64,000 bases of DNA from the NCBI GenBank assembly GCA_003481005.1, contig QUKC01000002.1, positions 186,001-250,000 of the forward strand. Direction: 5' to 3'. The position numbers and the translations under genes were made by a program. Below the pieces are notes generated by a model. That model worked only from the letters and a program-made list of their open reading frames with translations. It searched no databases and had not been told where the DNA came from. Below, in pieces: positions 18,388-26,235 of this stretch. The DNA is from Firmicutes bacterium TM09-10 (GTDB taxonomy: Bacteria; Bacillota; Clostridia; Lachnospirales; Lachnospiraceae). How positions within the stretch are numbered: position 1 is the stretch's first letter; the number at the start of each line of letters is the position of its first letter.

Positions 18388-18395
18388 TTCATGAT

Positions 18396-18426
18396 AATAG
18401 AATGCTCGCAGAGCGTGCATTCTATT
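18396..18426. repeat. Repeat family A, copy 1
   Basis: A 31-base imperfect palindrome: AATAGAATGC, a middle TCGCAGAGCG, then TGCATTCTATT. The stem extends to 18394-18428 and overlaps the stop codon of the SH3 gene. Other copies are at 25374-25404 and 63911-63941, and a half copy at 30637-30651. Confidence 0.8.
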
Positions 18427-19693
18427 ATTTTAAAACTTTTAAAACTTCGGTCTTTACATAGCCGGTTTCGCCGTTATATTTGACTCTTGTCCAGCCGTCC
18501 GCCTGCTGCATCACAATTTCCAACGTTTCGCCTGGAAATGCGGTTCCAACCTTGTCCGCAGTTTCGCTGCAGGCCTTCCGGATGTTGATTGTCTGTGCGA
18601 TCTTGATCTTGCCGGATGCAGGCAAATCCGAGGACGTCGATGTTGTAGCTGCAGAAGACTCTGCCGTCTGTGCAGCTTCGGAAGCGGAAGACTCTGCCTG
18701 AGCCTCCTGTGTTTCTTCCACGTCCTTTAAATACTCCGATTTGATATAGCCTTCTTTGCCGTTATATTCGACCTTAGACCAGCCATTTTCCTTCTTCTCC
18801 AGCAGTTTCAGCACTTCGCCGACCGCCACCTTGCCGAGGCGCTCTGCCTGCTCACTGTCGGAGGAACGCACATTGACAACGTCTGTCGCTTCTACCTTTG
18901 TTACAGTGGTCTGAGCTTCTGCTGCCGCCTCTGCAGGCTGCGTCTCCTCTTCAGAAGCCGTCTCAGCCTCTGCCAAAGCTTCACCGACCTCTACCTGCAG
19001 ATCTTCTTTTAGCTGCGCCAGATAATTGTTGAGTGTATCGTCCTGCATAACCGCTTCATTAAAGACAACCTGTACCCGATTCATCAGGTCAATGACGTCG
19101 TCCTGCGCGGAAATATCTTCCAGATACTGATTGACAGAATCCTCCACATCGCCTTCATAAATATACAGGCTTCCGTCCTCTCTGGGATAAACCAAATACG
19201 GGCTGATGCCGGGCACTGCAGTTTCCAGGTCGTTAAACTTGATTTCGTAATAAGCATAGACCAAATAAGAACCGTCTACCGGACCTGTCTTTGTATAGCA
19301 GACCACGTTCTGGTACGCTTCGATATGCTCGCTCATCTTCTGCAGATAGATCTGCGTCTCCTGATCGTAGGTATTGACGATGGAATTGATCGTATCCATG
19401 TCGCCGGCAGCAGCCGCATTATAATATTCGGTAATCAGCTGCGTTACTTCCGGCACGGTATTTTCTTCCAGCGGCATCTGCAGCGTTGTCTCCGTTTCCG
19501 CTGTCTCTGTCGTCGTTTCCGTCTGCGTCTGTGTTCCGGTGTTCGAAGCTGTCATCTTTGCACCGTTTCCGAGCGTGATACCGACCGCAACACATACCGC
19601 AATTACTGCAACACCTGCGCCTGCACCAATACAGGTCTTTTTCTTGTTATTCCGAAAAAAATCCAGAATTTCTTTCATCTTTTCGTTCTTCAT
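18425..19693 (-). CDS. Membrane-anchored protein with two bacterial SH3 domains
   Basis: Protein of 422 residues. A basic cytoplasmic start is followed by a membrane helix (about 20-42, GAGAGVAVIAVCVAVGITLG), a threonine/glutamate-rich stretch, a globular region (about 75-225, VPEVTQLITEYYNAAAAGDM) resembling a SnoaL/NTF2-like cup, an alanine/glutamate-rich linker, and two SH3_3 domains (about 262-320 and 360-420) with VVNVRSS/INIRKAC and GYIKSEYLK/GYVKTEVLK. SH3_3 domains commonly bind cell-wall peptide, so it should act outside the membrane at the wall. The final codon lies within repeat A copy 1, and repeat C forms its leader. Confidence 0.9.
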   Translation of the reverse strand: MKNEKMKEILDFFRNNKKKTCIGAGAGVAVIAVCVAVGITLGNGAKMTASNTGTQTQTETTTETAETETTLQMPLEENTVPEVTQLITEYYNAAAAGDMDTINSIVNTYDQETQIYLQKMSEHIEAYQNVVCYTKTGPVDGSYLVYAYYEIKFNDLETAVPGISPYLVYPREDGSLYIYEGDVEDSVNQYLEDISAQDDVIDLMNRVQVVFNEAVMQDDTLNNYLAQLKEDLQVEVGEALAEAETASEEETQPAEAAAEAQTTVTKVEATDVVNVRSSDSEQAERLGKVAVGEVLKLLEKKENGWSKVEYNGKEGYIKSEYLKDVEETQEAQAESSASEAAQTAESSAATTSTSSDLPASGKIKIAQTINIRKACSETADKVGTAFPGETLEIVMQQADGWTRVKYNGETGYVKTEVLKVLK

Positions 19694-19695
19694 AC

Positions 19696-19795
19696 TTTCC
19701 GCTCATTTCTGCGCACGCTTTTTGCGCATATCGAGTTTGTGTCAAGTGCGCGCAGACACAAATCTCGAGATTGAAAAATGTTATTTTTCAATCTT
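19696..19795. repeat. Repeat family C, copy 1 (leader of the SH3 gene)
   Basis: About 100 bases also found at 43217-43315. The copies share identical blocks of 21, 28 and 15 bases. It contains a GATTGAAAAAT/ATTTTTCAATC stem and a TTGTGTC/GACACAA stem around AAGTGCGCGCA. It ends three bases before the SH3 start codon and lies within that gene's predicted transcript. Confidence 0.85.
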
Positions 19796-19824
19796 CTATC
19801 ACAACCTTTTTGTCTATTCTGTTT

Positions 19825-19852
19825 GATTTACGGGTTTCTGTTCTATTGTCAA
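19825..19852 (-). promoter_or_regulatory. Candidate promoter of the SH3 gene
   Basis: TTGACA (19847-19852) and TAAATC (19825-19830) on the minus strand, 16 bases apart. A transcript from here would carry the whole repeat C as its 5' untranslated region. Confidence 0.5.
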
Positions 19853-19854
19853 AA

Positions 19855-19874
19855 TAAAAAAAGTGATGCGAATA
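19855..19874 (-). terminator. tRNA-Arg terminator formed with the tRNA leader
   Basis: The trailer arm CGCATCACT followed by six T pairs with AGTGATGCG in the leader (19986-19994), extended by AATA/TATT with one bulged base. The tRNA is enclosed in the loop. Confidence 0.6.
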
Positions 19875-19877
19875 AAA

Positions 19878-19949
19878 TGCAACCGACAGGAATCGAACCT
19901 GCATTAAAGGCGTCGGAGGCCTTCGTTCTATCCGTTAGACTACGGTTGC
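19878..19949 (-). tRNA. tRNA-Arg (anticodon CCG)
   Basis: 72 nt on the minus strand. Acceptor GCAACCG pairs with CGGTTGC plus discriminator A; anticodon stem AAGGC/GCCTT encloses loop CTCCGAC, anticodon CCG reading CGG; the T arm GCAGG TTCGATT CCTGT is canonical. CCA is not encoded. It decodes a rare arginine codon. Confidence 0.96.
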
Positions 19950-20001
19950 AAAACTGCAATATACGAATATATTACAAATGTATTACGCATCACTGTTTTG
20001 T

Positions 20002-20030
20002 ATCTTATCACAGGCATGCCGGATTGTCCA
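20002..20030 (-). promoter_or_regulatory. tRNA-Arg promoter
   Basis: TGGACA (20025-20030) and TAAGAT (20002-20007) on the minus strand with a 17-base spacer. Transcription would begin just before the leader arm that pairs with the trailer. The rest of the gap to the next gene (20031-20238) shows no other clear signal. Confidence 0.6.
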
Positions 20031-20238
20031 GCACTTTTTTGAATTTCACAGGGTTTTCACAAATGGCACCTGGGAGCTGTAGCGATTCCGGTCAGACAGG
20101 TTTTGCATGAGACATCCGTTCCCCATACGGAAAAAACGCCAGACGCACAGTCACAGCTGCACCCCCGGCGATTCTTTCGTTCCCGATAACAAAATGTCCG
20201 CAGAATGCGCTTTTGCGAATGGTGCGAGTGAACTGTAA

Positions 20239-21156
20239 CTATTTCAGTCCATGCTCCAGGCGCTCCTTATAGCCATCTGCATGCTTGACATCCAGCTTGT
20301 TGTAACACATCTCATATTCCGCGTCGGAATAACATTTGTCGAACGACTCTTCCACATTCGTACGGTAAACCAGACCAATCGCAAGGGAAGGTGCGAGATA
20401 CGGATCTTCATAGTTCGTACACGCCTGCTGGATTCTGTCACAGAACGCTTCCGCTTCTCCGTCCTCCGGCGTCGGGATTACGATTTCGAATACATCTCCG
20501 TCCACACGGCCGATCAGGTACTCTTCCTTCGCTTCCTTGCGGATCAGACCTGCAACGGTCTTGATCAGGCGGTCACTCTCCTCGTTGCCGAAATGGTCAT
20601 AGACAAATTTCCAGTCATTAATATTGGCGCAGATCACTGCAGCCGGAGCGGTCTCCTGCATTTCCAGAAGGCGTCCTTTCATATAGGTCTTATTCAGCAA
20701 ACCAGTCAGGGCGTCTTCGTGTTCGCCGCGCTTGATGCGGTAAGCCTCCTGCTCCATCGCCTCTTCCAGCTCGTCTGCATAGATCGCTGTCTCACGGTAA
20801 CGATAATGGTCACACGCCAGTGCTTCATACTGCAGCATCATATGTTCAACAATGCGCTCTGCAAGCTCCTGATCTGAAGCATGATCCATTTTTACATAGA
20901 GATGACCAATCGTCCGATTGAATACGCGAAGCTTTCTGCCCGGATCGTTTACAACATCCGGCTCAAAGCCTGCAAAATTGCCGACCTCCACTGCGGTTTC
21001 CCCGTGGCGCTGCGTCAGCAAAAGCTCGATCCCGAGCACTTTGGAAATATCCTCAAAACATGCCTTTACCAAAGAAAGATCCAGCAGATTCTCCAGGCTG
21101 TATTCTTTGATGTGCTCTTTTAACCGTTCCTCCATTGTCATTGAACCGTATGCCAT
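20239..21156 (-). CDS. GGDEF-like protein with degenerate active site
   Basis: Protein of 305 residues starting at the ATG at 21156, which has AAGGAG eight bases upstream. The N-terminal part (about 10-110) resembles a PocR-type small-molecule sensor (DLSLVKACFEDISKVLGIEL). A helical linker leads to a GGDEF fold beginning DALTGLLNKTYMKGRLLEM. The signature GG(D/E)EF reads VDGDVF at about 218-223, so the residues that bind and cyclise GTP are not all present and diguanylate cyclase activity is doubtful. It may bind nucleotide as a sensor instead. It is a single gene. Confidence 0.8.
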   Translation of the reverse strand: MAYGSMTMEERLKEHIKEYSLENLLDLSLVKACFEDISKVLGIELLLTQRHGETAVEVGNFAGFEPDVVNDPGRKLRVFNRTIGHLYVKMDHASDQELAERIVEHMMLQYEALACDHYRYRETAIYADELEEAMEQEAYRIKRGEHEDALTGLLNKTYMKGRLLEMQETAPAAVICANINDWKFVYDHFGNEESDRLIKTVAGLIRKEAKEEYLIGRVDGDVFEIVIPTPEDGEAEAFCDRIQQACTNYEDPYLAPSLAIGLVYRTNVEESFDKCYSDAEYEMCYNKLDVKHADGYKERLEHGLK

Positions 21157-21299
21157 AAATGCTCTCCTTCCTGAATCTGATCCATCCTGTTCTTTCCTTT
21201 TTGACCGGTTGTTCTTTCTGATCATGATACGCTCTTTAAATTATAGTATCCAGAAAACCTTTTGTCCAGTAAAAAGCTTGCCCGGCGGTCATTTTTCAC

Positions 21300-21327
21300 T
21301 TGAAATATTCATGATTTTCTGTAAAAT
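21300..21327 (+). promoter_or_regulatory. Promoter of the ABC-F/PHP/HAD operon
   Basis: TTGAAA (21300-21305) and TAAAAT (21322-21327), spacer 16 bases, about 60 bases before the ABC-F start. Confidence 0.6.
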
Positions 21328-21390
21328 AGGAAAGGATTGATATCATATTGTAGTTTTTTATGTTTTTCAGGAAAAGAAAGGTAATTCAAC

Positions 21391-23028
21391 ATGATCAGTG
21401 CAAACAACGTGACGCTGCGCCTCGGCAAAAAGGCGCTGTTTGAAGACGTAAACATCAAATTTACAGAGGGCAACTGCTACGGCCTCATCGGTGCCAACGG
21501 CGCCGGCAAATCCACCTTTTTAAAGATTCTTTCCGGACAGCTTGAGACCACCAATGGCGATATTGTCATCACTCCCGGACAGCGTCTTTCCGTGCTGGAG
21601 CAGGATCATTTTAAATATGACGAATACACCGTTATGGACACCGTCATCATGGGTAACTCACGCCTGTATGAAATTATGAAGGAAAAGGACGCCATCTACG
21701 CAAAGGAAGATTTTACCGATGAAGATGGCATCCGCGCTTCCGAGCTGGAAGCAGAATTTGCAGAAATGGACGGCTGGAACGCAGAATCTGACGCTGCTAC
21801 TTTATTAAACGGTCTTGGCATCGACACCGACCTCCACTACAGCATGATGCGCGACTTAAACGGCAGCGAAAAGGTCAAAGTCCTGCTGGCACGCGCACTG
21901 TTCGGCAACCCGGACATCCTGCTGCTCGACGAGCCTACCAACCATCTGGATCTGGATGCAATCGCATGGCTGGAAGAATTTTTGATCAATTTCGAAAATA
22001 CCGTCATTGTCGTATCCCATGACCGTTATTTCTTAAATAAAGTCTGCACCCATATCGCAGACATCGACTACGGCAAGATCACCCTCTATGCCGGCAACTA
22101 CGATTTCTGGTATGAATCCAGCCAGCTGCTCATCAAGCAAATGAAGGAAGCAAACCGTAAGAAAGAAGAAAAAATCAAGGAGCTGCAGGAATTTATCTCC
22201 CGTTTCTCCGCAAATGCTTCCAAATCCAAGCAGGCGACTTCCAGAAAGCGCGCCCTCGAAAAGATTCAGCTGGACGACATCAAGCCCTCCAGCCGGAAAT
22301 ACCCTTACATTGACTTCCGCCCCGACCGCGAGATCGGCAATGAAGTTCTCACCGTAGACGGCATCTCCAAGACCGTAAATGGCGTAAAAGTATTAAACAA
22401 TATCTCCTTTATCGTTGGTCACAACGACAAGATCGCATTTGTCGGCAGCAACGAGCTGGCAAAGACCACGCTGTTCCAAATCCTTGCAGGCGAGCTTGAA
22501 CCCGACGAAGGAACCTACAAATGGGGCATTACAACCTCCCAGGCGTACTTCCCGAAGGATCCTGCCGCAGAATTCGACAACGACGATACGATCGCAGACT
22601 GGCTCACCGGATACTCTCCTGTCAAGGACGCAACCTATGTCCGCGGCTTCCTCGGACGTATGCTGTTTGCAGGAGAAGATGGCGTGAAAAAGGTAAAAGT
22701 CCTTTCCGGTGGTGAAAAGGTGCGCTGCCTGCTTTCCAAAATGATGATTTCCGGTGCAAACTGCCTGATTTTAGACGAGCCGACCAACCATCTGGACATG
22801 GAATCCATCACCGCACTGAACAACGGTCTGATCAAGTTTCCGGGCGTTGCGCTGTTTGCCTGCCACGACCATCAGTTCGTACAGACGACCGCAAACCGCA
22901 TTATGGAAATCCTGCCCGACGGTTCCTTAATCGACAAGATCACCACTTATGACGAATACCTGGAAAGCGATGAAATGGCGAGAAAACGTACCGTTTACAC
23001 CGCTGACAGAGAGGGTGACGAAGATTGA
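21391..23028 (+). CDS. ABC-F family ATPase (YkpA/YbiT-like)
   Basis: Soluble protein of 545 residues with two fused ATPase domains and no membrane segment. Domain 1 has Walker A GANGAGKST and Walker B LLLDEPTNHLDLDA; the linker (about 245-290) is rich in lysine and glutamate; domain 2 has LSGGEKVRCLLSK and LILDEPTNHLDME. The second Walker A reads GSNELAKTT, keeping the lysine but losing the NGxG, which I recall as usual for the YkpA/YbiT branch. ABC-F proteins bind the ribosomal E site and modulate elongation or relieve stalling. It starts an operon with the PHP and HAD genes; its stop overlaps the next start. Confidence 0.93.
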   Translation: MISANNVTLRLGKKALFEDVNIKFTEGNCYGLIGANGAGKSTFLKILSGQLETTNGDIVITPGQRLSVLEQDHFKYDEYTVMDTVIMGNSRLYEIMKEKDAIYAKEDFTDEDGIRASELEAEFAEMDGWNAESDAATLLNGLGIDTDLHYSMMRDLNGSEKVKVLLARALFGNPDILLLDEPTNHLDLDAIAWLEEFLINFENTVIVVSHDRYFLNKVCTHIADIDYGKITLYAGNYDFWYESSQLLIKQMKEANRKKEEKIKELQEFISRFSANASKSKQATSRKRALEKIQLDDIKPSSRKYPYIDFRPDREIGNEVLTVDGISKTVNGVKVLNNISFIVGHNDKIAFVGSNELAKTTLFQILAGELEPDEGTYKWGITTSQAYFPKDPAAEFDNDDTIADWLTGYSPVKDATYVRGFLGRMLFAGEDGVKKVKVLSGGEKVRCLLSKMMISGANCLILDEPTNHLDMESITALNNGLIKFPGVALFACHDHQFVQTTANRIMEILPDGSLIDKITTYDEYLESDEMARKRTVYTADREGDED

Positions 23029-23882
23029 ACACCGTAGACCTTCATGTGCATTCCAACAAATCCGATGGAAGCTTTACGCCCTCCGAGCTTGTCGATATGG
23101 CGATTGCAAAGGGGCTGACCGCTTTTGCCCTGACCGACCACGATACGACTGCCGGTGTTAAGGAGGCCGTCGCATACGGACAGGAAAAAGGCATCGAAGT
23201 CATCCCCGGAATCGAATTTTCCACAGAATACTATGGAAAGGACATCCACATCGTCGGTCTTTTTATCGATGAGGATGCTCCCGCTTTTCAGGAGCAGATC
23301 GGAAGCTTCGTTCGTGCGCGCGAAGAGCGAAATGAAAAAATGTGCGCCCGCCTCGCTGCAGACGGCATCGATATCAGCTATGAAAAGCTGCTGGAAGCCT
23401 TTCCGGACTGCGTCATCACAAGAGGGCATTACTCCAGATATCTGTTCGACCACGGCTATGTCAAAAGCCTGCCGGAAGCGTTCGACCGCTATCTCGGGGA
23501 CCATACCAAATATTTTGTTCCCCGGGAAAAAATCACGCCCGCCCAGGCGGTTTCCCTGATTCTCGCCGTCAAGGGCATCCCGGTTCTCGCCCATCCGACG
23601 CTCTACCATATGGGAAAGGATAACCTTTCCTCCCTCGTCCGCCACTTAAAAGAAGCCGGACTGGTCGCGCTGGAAGCGGTTTATTCGACCTATTCCGCCG
23701 GGGAGGAGCGTCAGATGCGCCAGCTGGCTGCCCGCTATGGGCTGTTGATTTCCGGCGGCTCCGATTTTCACGGAAAAAGCAAACCCGGACTGGAGCTTGG
23801 AACCGGCTATGGCAAGCTTTTTATCCCGGAAGATATTCTGATTGCCCTCAAGAAAAAAAGAAAGGAACTGTTCGATGTCTGA
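23025..23882 (+). CDS. PHP-domain phosphoesterase (TrpH/YciV-like)
   Basis: Protein of 285 residues beginning MNTVDLHVHSNKSDGSFTP, the first metal motif (HxH) of PHP hydrolases, with further ligands in TDHDTTAG, IEFST, HPTLYH and GGSDFHGKSKPG. The family includes the nucleoside 3',5'-bisphosphate phosphatase/RNase AM group, which trims short RNA or pAp. Translation begins at TTG 23025 inside the stop of the ABC-F gene (TTGA overlap), with GAGGG just upstream. Cytoplasmic. The genetic coupling to a ribosome-associated ATPase hints at RNA turnover, but this is inference. Confidence 0.88.
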   Translation: MNTVDLHVHSNKSDGSFTPSELVDMAIAKGLTAFALTDHDTTAGVKEAVAYGQEKGIEVIPGIEFSTEYYGKDIHIVGLFIDEDAPAFQEQIGSFVRAREERNEKMCARLAADGIDISYEKLLEAFPDCVITRGHYSRYLFDHGYVKSLPEAFDRYLGDHTKYFVPREKITPAQAVSLILAVKGIPVLAHPTLYHMGKDNLSSLVRHLKEAGLVALEAVYSTYSAGEERQMRQLAARYGLLISGGSDFHGKSKPGLELGTGYGKLFIPEDILIALKKKRKELFDV

Positions 23883-24690
23883 AAAAATACTGTTTACCGA
23901 CTTAGACGGCACGCTGCTCAATTCCGCGAAAAAAGTTTCTCCCGGTATGCAGCTGCTGCTTTCCAAAATGGTGCTAGCAGGCAACCGTCTGGTACTCACC
24001 TCCGGCCGTGCCCTGCCAAGTGTTTTAAAGGTTGCGAAAAATGCCGGTCTGCTCTTTCCCGATACGGTTATCATCGCTGCGAACGGAAACGAGGTCTATG
24101 ACTGCGACACCAAAACCTTTCTGATGCGTAAAAGTGTCCCAATCGAAATCGCCGAGGATATCATTTCGATGGCGCAGGAAGAAAGCCTGTACCTACATTC
24201 CTACAGCGATACCTGCGTTGTTGCCCCCAAAGACGGCGTCGAAGTAAAACACTACTGCTCCCGCACCGGAATGGAATATCAGGTCAGCGACGATCTTTTA
24301 AAGACGATCGGACACGCCCCCTGCAAGCTTCTGGCGATCGATATGAAAAACCACGGACGTCTGGAAGCGTTTCGCAGCAGAATTCAGGAAAAATACGGCG
24401 ACAAGATCTCCGCAATTTTTTCCAATCCGATTTATCTTGAAATTTTCGATAAGACCGCCGGGAAGGGAAACGCTGTCCGTTTCGTCTGCGAGCATTTTCA
24501 GATTCCGCTTTCCAACAGTGTCGCTGCCGGAGACGCCGAAAACGATATTTCCATGCTGCAGGCTGCCGGAACTGCCGTTGCGATGGCAAACGCTACGACC
24601 GAGGTCAAAGCCTGCGCCGATTTTATCACGCAGCAGGATAACGACCACGATGGACTCTCGGAAGCGATTTTACAGCTGTTTGAGATGTAA
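23875..24690 (+). CDS. HAD hydrolase, Cof type
   Basis: Protein of 271 residues: motif I FTDLDGTLLNSAKKV, motif II LTSGR, motif III lysine in TAGKGNAV and motif IV GDAENDISML, with a type-IIB cap between. Cof-type enzymes remove phosphate from sugar phosphates or cofactors such as flavin and thiamin precursors; the substrate cannot be told here. The ATG at 23875 lies eight bases inside the preceding gene; a start farther upstream would add 11 residues of low family fit. It closes the operon and is followed by a bidirectional terminator. Confidence 0.9.
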   Translation: MSEKILFTDLDGTLLNSAKKVSPGMQLLLSKMVLAGNRLVLTSGRALPSVLKVAKNAGLLFPDTVIIAANGNEVYDCDTKTFLMRKSVPIEIAEDIISMAQEESLYLHSYSDTCVVAPKDGVEVKHYCSRTGMEYQVSDDLLKTIGHAPCKLLAIDMKNHGRLEAFRSRIQEKYGDKISAIFSNPIYLEIFDKTAGKGNAVRFVCEHFQIPLSNSVAAGDAENDISMLQAAGTAVAMANATTEVKACADFITQQDNDHDGLSEAILQLFEM

Positions 24691-24704
24691 AAAGTATCAT
24701 GAAT

Positions 24705-24752
24705 AAAAAGCTCAGGGAACGTCACCTTTGTGACAAATTCCCTGAGCTTTTT
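24705..24752. terminator. Bidirectional terminator between convergent genes
   Basis: AAAAAGCTCAGGGAA pairs with TTCCCTGAGCTTTTT around an 18-base loop, giving a T run in both directions. It separates the HAD gene (plus) from the small protein genes (minus). Confidence 0.9.
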
Positions 24753-24761
24753 AATTCGCTT

Positions 24762-25022
24762 TTATCCTTCTACGATCAGGTAGCGCCCATCTCCGACGTC
24801 GAAAACCTCTGCTTCGTCCAACACCTGATCCGGGTTCTCCACGTCGATTCCCGCTTCTTCAAAATACTCCATCACCGCAGCTTTGGAATCCACAACAACC
24901 GCCATGCAGTCCTCCAGGAAGGCTTCCGCCTCTTCCATTCCCTCTGCTACCGGCTCCGGAAACAGCCTGTCCTGCTGCTTCAAAAAACACTTCAGTACCG
25001 CCTCATCATACTCGTAACCCAT
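24762..25022 (-). CDS. Small acidic hypothetical protein (86 aa)
   Basis: Starts MGYEYDEAVLKCFLKQQDRL at 25022 with AAGGAGG five bases upstream. Strongly acidic (AEGMEEAEAFLEDC, DEAEVFDVGDGRYLIVEG), with alternating helix and strand character, no signal or membrane segment. I do not recognise the family. It follows the small XRE regulator by 29 bases and was probably transcribed with it, as in two-gene regulator/partner modules. No toxin motif is visible. Confidence 0.7.
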   Translation of the reverse strand: MGYEYDEAVLKCFLKQQDRLFPEPVAEGMEEAEAFLEDCMAVVVDSKAAVMEYFEEAGIDVENPDQVLDEAEVFDVGDGRYLIVEG

Positions 25023-25051
25023 AGAATCCTCCTTGTCTTTCTTTTTTGTTT

Positions 25052-25333
25052 TCATTCATTTCCGCACTCATCTTCCAGTCCGTCCAGGAACACGGCAAGC
25101 GGGACGTCCAGCGCCCTGCAGATCCGCATGATCGTATAAATTCCCGGATTTTTTGTCGACCCGTCCGCGATGTGCGCGATCGTTGTCAGCGGCACACCGG
25201 ATGCGGCTGAAAGCACATACAGCGACCAGCCTTTTCTCAGACAATACTCTGTCATCCGCCTGCCGAGCCGATTGGGCAGCTGCGCACACCACGATGGCGT
25301 GCGCCGTTTTTGTTTTGGGTTGTTTTCCGCCAT
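25052..25333 (-). CDS. Small XRE-family transcriptional regulator
   Basis: Protein of 93 residues, mostly one helix-turn-helix of Cro/C1 type (about 25-85): MTEYCLRKGWSLYVLSAASG, then VPLTTIAHIADGSTKNPGIY and ICRALDVPLAVFL. The basic arm QKRRTPSWC precedes it. The ATG at 25333 has AAGGAG seven bases upstream; the open frame extends to 25381 into repeat A copy 2, which lies in its leader. Probably regulates itself and the downstream small gene. Target unknown. Confidence 0.85.
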   Translation of the reverse strand: MAENNPKQKRRTPSWCAQLPNRLGRRMTEYCLRKGWSLYVLSAASGVPLTTIAHIADGSTKNPGIYTIMRICRALDVPLAVFLDGLEDECGNE

Positions 25334-25373
25334 GAAGCTCTCCTTTTCCAGCTGCCGTTTTATTTGTTCGGAC

Positions 25374-25404
25374 AATAGCATGTTCGCAGAGCGTGCATTC
25401 TATT
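25374..25404. repeat. Repeat family A, copy 2 (degenerate left arm)
   Basis: AATAGCATGT, then TCGCAGAGCG and TGCATTCTATT. The right arm is identical to copy 1; the left arm carries two substitutions. It sits about 40 bases before the XRE gene start. Confidence 0.75.
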
Positions 25405-25496
25405 GCTTCAACGTCCCAGAATCGGAGTTTGCACCGGCAGCCTATACTTCTATATCCTGCCAAAGCGGTAAAACGTTACAGAAAAAATAAAAATTT

Positions 25497-26195
25497 TCAC
25501 AGCAATTCCAGCAGCTCGCCCGGGGCTGTAATCACCGCGTCCGCATGATGTGCCCGCAGCTCTTTCTCATCCCGAAATCCCCACAGCACGCCAACGGCGA
25601 AGTTGCCTGCGGCTCTGCCTGTTTCGATATCCACCCAGCTGTCGCCGACATAAATCGTTTCCTCCGGCGAAACGTCGAGCCGTTCCATAATCGCATATAC
25701 GCCGTCCGGCGCAGGCTTTTTGGGGACATTCGTTTTCTGTCCCTGCACAGCATCAAAAAAGCCTTTGCCGAACAGCGTTTCTACCACATCAACCGTGTTG
25801 GCATGCGGCTTATTGCTGAACACGGCGATCTTAATGTTCTTCTCCTTCAACGTATCTAAAAGCTCTGGAATGCCGGGATAGGGCTTGACCTCATACAGGC
25901 AGTCCTTTGCGAAATATTCCATGTATCGGTCATAAACCTCGTCCAAAAGGCACGGAACCGCCGCAAATCCATCATCGTCCCGGACGGGGGAGGGCTGCTC
26001 TTTTGCCCCTGCATAACGCAGCGCCCGCGTAATCTGCATACGCGCGCCGTTTCCTACGAATTTTTTATAACATTCCTGTGGGATCGCCTGCAGTCCAAAA
26101 TCCTCCAGCGCCCGGTTCGTGCAATAGGCGAGGGAAGTCAGCGTATTCGCAAGCGTCCCGTCCAGATCAAAAATCACTGCTTTTTTCATATGCAT
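25497..26195 (-). CDS. HAD phosphatase, phosphoglycolate phosphatase-like
   Basis: Protein of 232 residues with motif I VIFDLDGTLANTLTS, motif II VFSNKPH, motif III lysine in KPAPDGVY and motif IV YVGDSWVDIETG, plus a helical cap (about 20-90). This is the Gph subfamily, which removes phosphate from 2-phosphoglycolate and similar small phosphates. The ribosome site is weak; starts at 26195 and 26189 are both possible. It lies 40 bases downstream of maf and in the same direction. Cytoplasmic. Confidence 0.88.
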   Translation of the reverse strand: MHMKKAVIFDLDGTLANTLTSLAYCTNRALEDFGLQAIPQECYKKFVGNGARMQITRALRYAGAKEQPSPVRDDDGFAAVPCLLDEVYDRYMEYFAKDCLYEVKPYPGIPELLDTLKEKNIKIAVFSNKPHANTVDVVETLFGKGFFDAVQGQKTNVPKKPAPDGVYAIMERLDVSPEETIYVGDSWVDIETGRAAGNFAVGVLWGFRDEKELRAHHADAVITAPGELLELL

Positions 26196-26235
26196 TTTCT
26201 TGGGTAACCTCTACTTCTTTGTTTCAAACTTGCTT

